Made by a program: the position numbers and the translations under genes. The notes beneath the pieces are model-generated. The model made no database searches, was not told the DNA's origin, and saw only the letters and a list, made by a program, of their open reading frames with translations. From Ornithinimicrobium laminariae (GTDB lineage Bacteria > Actinomycetota > Actinomycetes > Actinomycetales > Dermatophilaceae): DNA of 64,000 bases. Shown in pieces: positions 61,022-64,000 of this stretch. Where the stretch lies: NCBI RefSeq assembly GCF_019457945.1, contig NZ_JAHZSU010000003.1, forward strand, positions 434,001-498,000, written 5' to 3'. Each line of letters begins with the position of its first letter. The first letter of the stretch is position 1.

Positions 61022-61047
61022 CGCCCGACCCCTCCTCGATCATCAGA

Positions 61048-61088
61048 TATGGCTAAGGCCCGGACAATGTGTCCGGGCCTTAGCCATA
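61048..61088. terminator. Perfect 19-bp hairpin between hypothetical gene and zwf
   Basis: TATGGCTAAGGCCCGGACA pairs with its exact complement across an ATG loop. No U tract. It lies between the two converging genes, 27 and 31 bp from their stops. Confidence 0.85.
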
Positions 61089-61118
61089 CCCGCTGTTCCG
61101 GGCTACTCCGGCAAAGCC

Positions 61119-62552
61119 TTACTTCTTGGGCTTTCCTTCACGCCACTTGCGCTCAAACGGCAGACGCCAAGTGAAGGGCGCCACCAGTTGGTGAATCTGG
61201 TTGGGCCCCCACGAGCCTTCCTCGTACGGACGCACTACTGGTGGCTCCTGAAGTAGCTGCTCAGAGATTTCCCACAGTCGCTCGATACCTTCAGCTGTGG
61301 TGAAAAGGGTGCGATCACCGCGAGCCGCGTCAAAGATCAGCCGTTCATAGGCCTCTAACACGGCACCGCCCCAGCTTGTCTCTTGCATGGAGAACTGCAT
61401 CGAGAGCTTGTCTAGCTTCATCCCCGGGCCTGGGCGCTTGCCATAGAACGACAATGACATCCGCGTCCGGTCTGCAAGGTCGAAGGTCAAATGGTCAGGA
61501 CCACGGTCCCCGACGCCCGAACCTGCCGGGAACATCGACTTTGGTGGCTCGCGGAACGCAATCGAGATGATGCGTGCGCCTTCGGCCATCTTTTTGCCGG
61601 TGCGCAAATAGAACGGGATGCCCGCCCAGCGCCAGTTGTCGATGTAGCACTTTAGAGCGATGAATGTCTCAGTGTCGGACTCGTCTGCCACCCCAGGCGA
61701 CTCGCGATAACCTAAATATTGCCCACGGACAACGTCCTTCGGGTCGATCGGCAGCATTGAGCGGAAGACCTTGTTCTTTTCTTCGCTAATGGCATTGGGC
61801 TCAAGCGCTGTGGGCGGCTCCATTGCGGTGAACGCCAAGATCTGGAACAGGTGGGTGACCACCATGTCCCGGTATGCGCCCGTTCCCTCATAGAAACCGG
61901 CCCGAGTCTCGAGGCCCAGCGTTTCTGGCACGTCTATCTGAATGTGATCGATGTGGTTGCGGTGCCAGATTGGCTCAAACAGTCCGTTGGCGAACCGGAA
62001 GGCCAAAATGTTCTGTGCCGCCTCTTTACCCAAGAAGTGGTCGATCCGGAAGATCTGCTCCTCGTCGAATACCTCGTGCAGTTTGCGGTTGAGCTCGACG
62101 GCAGATGCAAGGTCCGTGCCGAAGGGCTTCTCCATGATGATGCGGCTGCGCTCCACCAGGTCGGCGTCACGAAGCATGTAAACAACGTCCAGAGCGGCCT
62201 TTGGCGGCACCGACAGGTAGTGCAGGCGACGTGCGCCCTCTCCTAGCTCGTTCTCCGCCTTCTCCACAGCCTGGCTGAGCGCTTTGGGGCCAGCCTTGCC
62301 ACCTACGAAGTCCACGTGCTTGAGGAACTCATCCAAGCCCGCTGCATCAGTGTCTCGGGTGTTGAAGTCCTTGATGGCCTTCTTCGCCAGATCACGGAAC
62401 TCGGTCAGAGTGATTTCGTCTAAGGATGTTGCCACGACCCTGAGATCGTCAAGCAATTTGGACTGGAAAAGGTGGAGCAGCCCGGGAAGCAATTTTCGCT
62501 TTGCCAGGTCTCCTGTTGCACCGAAAAGAACGATTGTCGTCGCAGCTGCCAT
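61119..62552 (-). CDS. zwf: Glucose-6-phosphate dehydrogenase
   Basis: A 477-aa first enzyme of the oxidative pentose phosphate pathway. NADP motif IVLFGATGDLAKRKLLPGL is N-terminal; RIDHFLGKEAAQNIL is the active-site signature (catalytic His and Lys); MEKPFGTDL and WHRNHIDHIQIDV follow. It is not next to opcA, tkt, tal or pgl, so it is likely a second or relocated zwf. The C-terminus is basic (ERKWREGKPKK). ATG follows AAGG at 7 nt. Confidence 0.95.
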   Translation of the reverse strand: MAAATTIVLFGATGDLAKRKLLPGLLHLFQSKLLDDLRVVATSLDEITLTEFRDLAKKAIKDFNTRDTDAAGLDEFLKHVDFVGGKAGPKALSQAVEKAENELGEGARRLHYLSVPPKAALDVVYMLRDADLVERSRIIMEKPFGTDLASAVELNRKLHEVFDEEQIFRIDHFLGKEAAQNILAFRFANGLFEPIWHRNHIDHIQIDVPETLGLETRAGFYEGTGAYRDMVVTHLFQILAFTAMEPPTALEPNAISEEKNKVFRSMLPIDPKDVVRGQYLGYRESPGVADESDTETFIALKCYIDNWRWAGIPFYLRTGKKMAEGARIISIAFREPPKSMFPAGSGVGDRGPDHLTFDLADRTRMSLSFYGKRPGPGMKLDKLSMQFSMQETSWGGAVLEAYERLIFDAARGDRTLFTTAEGIERLWEISEQLLQEPPVVRPYEEGSWGPNQIHQLVAPFTWRLPFERKWREGKPKK

Positions 62553-62590
62553 GCGCCTACCTTGTCAGTTTGGTTACGGGAGTGCCAGTG

Positions 62591-64000
62591 TCACGGTTTG
62601 ATCTGATCGGCGCCCAATTGGTCCAGAACGAAAGAGATCTCAAAAGCTGCCGCGCGCCAGGCGTCATACCGGCCCGTTTTGCCGCCATGCCCGGCCACCA
62701 TCTCGGTGCGTAGCAGTATTGGTCGATCGGCGCCGTTCGCGACGGTCTGGCGCATCTTCGCGACCCACTTGGCTGGTTCGGTGTAGTAGACGCGGGTGTC
62801 GTTCAGCCCCGTCGTCGCCAAGATAGCTGGGTATTCGACCGCTGCGAGGTTTTCGTAGGGGGTGTACTCGCGCATGTACTCATACACATCTGCGTTGTGC
62901 AGCGGGTCTCCCCATTCCTCCCACTCAACGACGGTCAACGGCAGGCTCGGATCCAAGATGGTGTTCAGGGCATCAACAAATGCCACGCCAGCATGCACCA
63001 CACGGAACCGGTCAGGCGCCAAATTGACGATCGCGCCCATCAACAAGCCGCCTGCCGAACGCCCCTCAGCTGCCAACCGGTCGGGCGCGACCCAACCCAT
63101 CTCAATGAGGTGATCAGCACAGGCGACGAAGTCGGTGAACGAGTTCTTCTTGTCCAGCATCCGGCCTTGCTCGTACCAATGGCGGCCCATTTCACCGCCC
63201 CCACGCACGTGCGCAACAGCGTAGACAACTCCCCGATCGAGGTAGCTGAGCCGGGAAACGGAGAACCAAGGGTCGATGGAGATTTCGTAGGAGCCATAGC
63301 CGTACAGCATGCCGGGAGCCGTGCCATCCATCGCGACATCGGCTCTGGCGACGAGTGAAATAGGGATCTGAGTTCCATCGGCGGCGGTTGCCCACACTCG
63401 GTGCTGCTGGTAATCGGCAGGGTCGTAACCACCGAGGACTGCGTGCTGCTTAACGAGCGTCATCTGTGCCGATGCCACGTCCAGGTCAAAGACCGATCGG
63501 GGGGTGATCATGGACTCGACCAGGACCATCAACGTGCTGGCCGTGTAGTCCGGGTTGATGCCTACGTCCACAGTGAACAGTTCTTCGCTGACCGGGACAT
63601 CCCATGCTTGGGAAATCTGCGCTCGTCCGTGCTCATCGCGCGGGATGATCTGGACGTGGGCCAGGCCGTCTCGACGCATGGAGAGCGCCAGGAAGTCCTT
63701 GAACGCGTCGACGGCGGTGAGCCTGACGCCTTCCTGGCCAGCGACAACAGTTTCCCAGTCGTGCGAGACGGAGCCATCCAGAGCGGCGACCGCCAACTCG
63801 AAATCAGGGCACGACCAATTGTGCAGAATCCAGGCGTGATCGCCAGCCAACTCAATGTCGTACTCGACGCCCTCGGCACGCTCTTGGACCACCTGGAACT
63901 CCCCGGTGGGATCACTCGCGTCGAGGAGGCGAAACTCCGTGGAGTTCTTGCTGCCCAGCGCGATCAAGAGATAGCGGTTGTCTCGCGAGGATCCCAGCCC
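62591..64000 (-). CDS. ptrB: Oligopeptidase B (S9A prolyl-oligopeptidase family), N-terminus beyond window
   Basis: A serine peptidase cut by the right edge: about 469 C-terminal residues are visible and the frame stays open to the end. The catalytic domain has GRSAGGLLMGAIVN (nucleophile Ser), NDTRVYYTEPAKW (catalytic Asp) and EMVAGHGGKTGR (catalytic His). The upstream part is the beta-propeller (GLGSSRDNRYLLIALGS), which limits substrates to small peptides. A TTG at 63967 is internal. Family members cleave after Arg or Lys. It ends 38 bp before the zwf start, so the two may be co-transcribed. Confidence 0.92.
   Translation of the reverse strand, partial: GLGSSRDNRYLLIALGSKNSTEFRLLDASDPTGEFQVVQERAEGVEYDIELAGDHAWILHNWSCPDFELAVAALDGSVSHDWETVVAGQEGVRLTAVDAFKDFLALSMRRDGLAHVQIIPRDEHGRAQISQAWDVPVSEELFTVDVGINPDYTASTLMVLVESMITPRSVFDLDVASAQMTLVKQHAVLGGYDPADYQQHRVWATAADGTQIPISLVARADVAMDGTAPGMLYGYGSYEISIDPWFSVSRLSYLDRGVVYAVAHVRGGGEMGRHWYEQGRMLDKKNSFTDFVACADHLIEMGWVAPDRLAAEGRSAGGLLMGAIVNLAPDRFRVVHAGVAFVDALNTILDPSLPLTVVEWEEWGDPLHNADVYEYMREYTPYENLAAVEYPAILATTGLNDTRVYYTEPAKWVAKMRQTVANGADRPILLRTEMVAGHGGKTGRYDAWRAAAFEISFVLDQLGADQIKP

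Overview
The window is a gene-dense stretch of an actinobacterial chromosome of about 60% GC. It holds about 61 protein genes. I see no tRNA, rRNA, CRISPR array, insertion sequence or prophage gene. Signs of an actinomycete are the bcc-aa3 respiratory supercomplex genes (ctaE-qcrCAB, ctaCDF), a class II DAHP synthase, a PASTA kinase beside an Rv2175c-type protein, DUF3043 and DUF4191 proteins, an actinobacterial LexA box, and many genes whose -10 box lies only 6-7 nt before the start codon (leaderless mRNA). From memory, the gene order follows M. tuberculosis Rv2173 (idsA2) to Rv2220 (glnA1) closely, with local insertions and losses. GC content and synteny suggest a Micrococcales-like actinomycete, but I cannot name a genus.

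Layout. 1-5.2 kb: a leftward, translationally coupled operon of DUF6504, a HEPN-fold protein, DnaE2 and DinB (cut by the window edge), behind two overlapping consensus LexA boxes. This looks like an SOS translesion-synthesis cassette. 5.5-20.5 kb: polyprenyl diphosphate synthase, Rv2175c-like protein, LysM transglycosylase, PknL-type kinase, threonine aldolase, DAHP synthase, acyltransferase, esterase, two tandem ROK sugar kinases, an SRPBCC protein and FadD15-type acyl-CoA synthetase. 20.5-23.9 kb: a small accessory block with a metalloprotease-like lipoprotein, an autoregulated MarR/MFS efflux pair and a Cys-rich protein. 24-27.5 kb: DEDDh/UvrC-like nuclease, stand-alone RAM domain, trpD and a pseudo-receiver.

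27.6-36.6 kb: respiratory genes. ctaE-qcrC-qcrA-qcrB run rightward and ctaC-ctaD-ctaF leftward, converging on a methyltransferase and a small zincin. 36.6-45.4 kb: aat, erpA, glycerate kinase, trpS, a glutathionyl-hydroquinone-reductase-like protein, an M20 dipeptidase, DUF3043, cobU and gcvT. 45.4-57.7 kb: pepA and a lipoate-centred group (lpdA, sucB/dlaT, lipB, lipA; gcvT lies nearby), mixed with an epimerase, an atypical membrane kinase, an oxidoreductase, DUF4191 and RDD proteins. 57.8-64 kb: glnA, followed by three 26-bp-spaced palindromes, then an ion channel, an anchored secreted protein, zwf and a truncated oligopeptidase B gene.

The best candidates for something little described are the SOS cassette (a HEPN protein plus a competent-looking DinB where ImuA'/ImuB would be expected), the palindromic array at the glnA 3' end, the atypical DAG-motif membrane kinase, and the transcription ends: long perfect hairpins without U tracts, some lying inside the opposing convergent gene.
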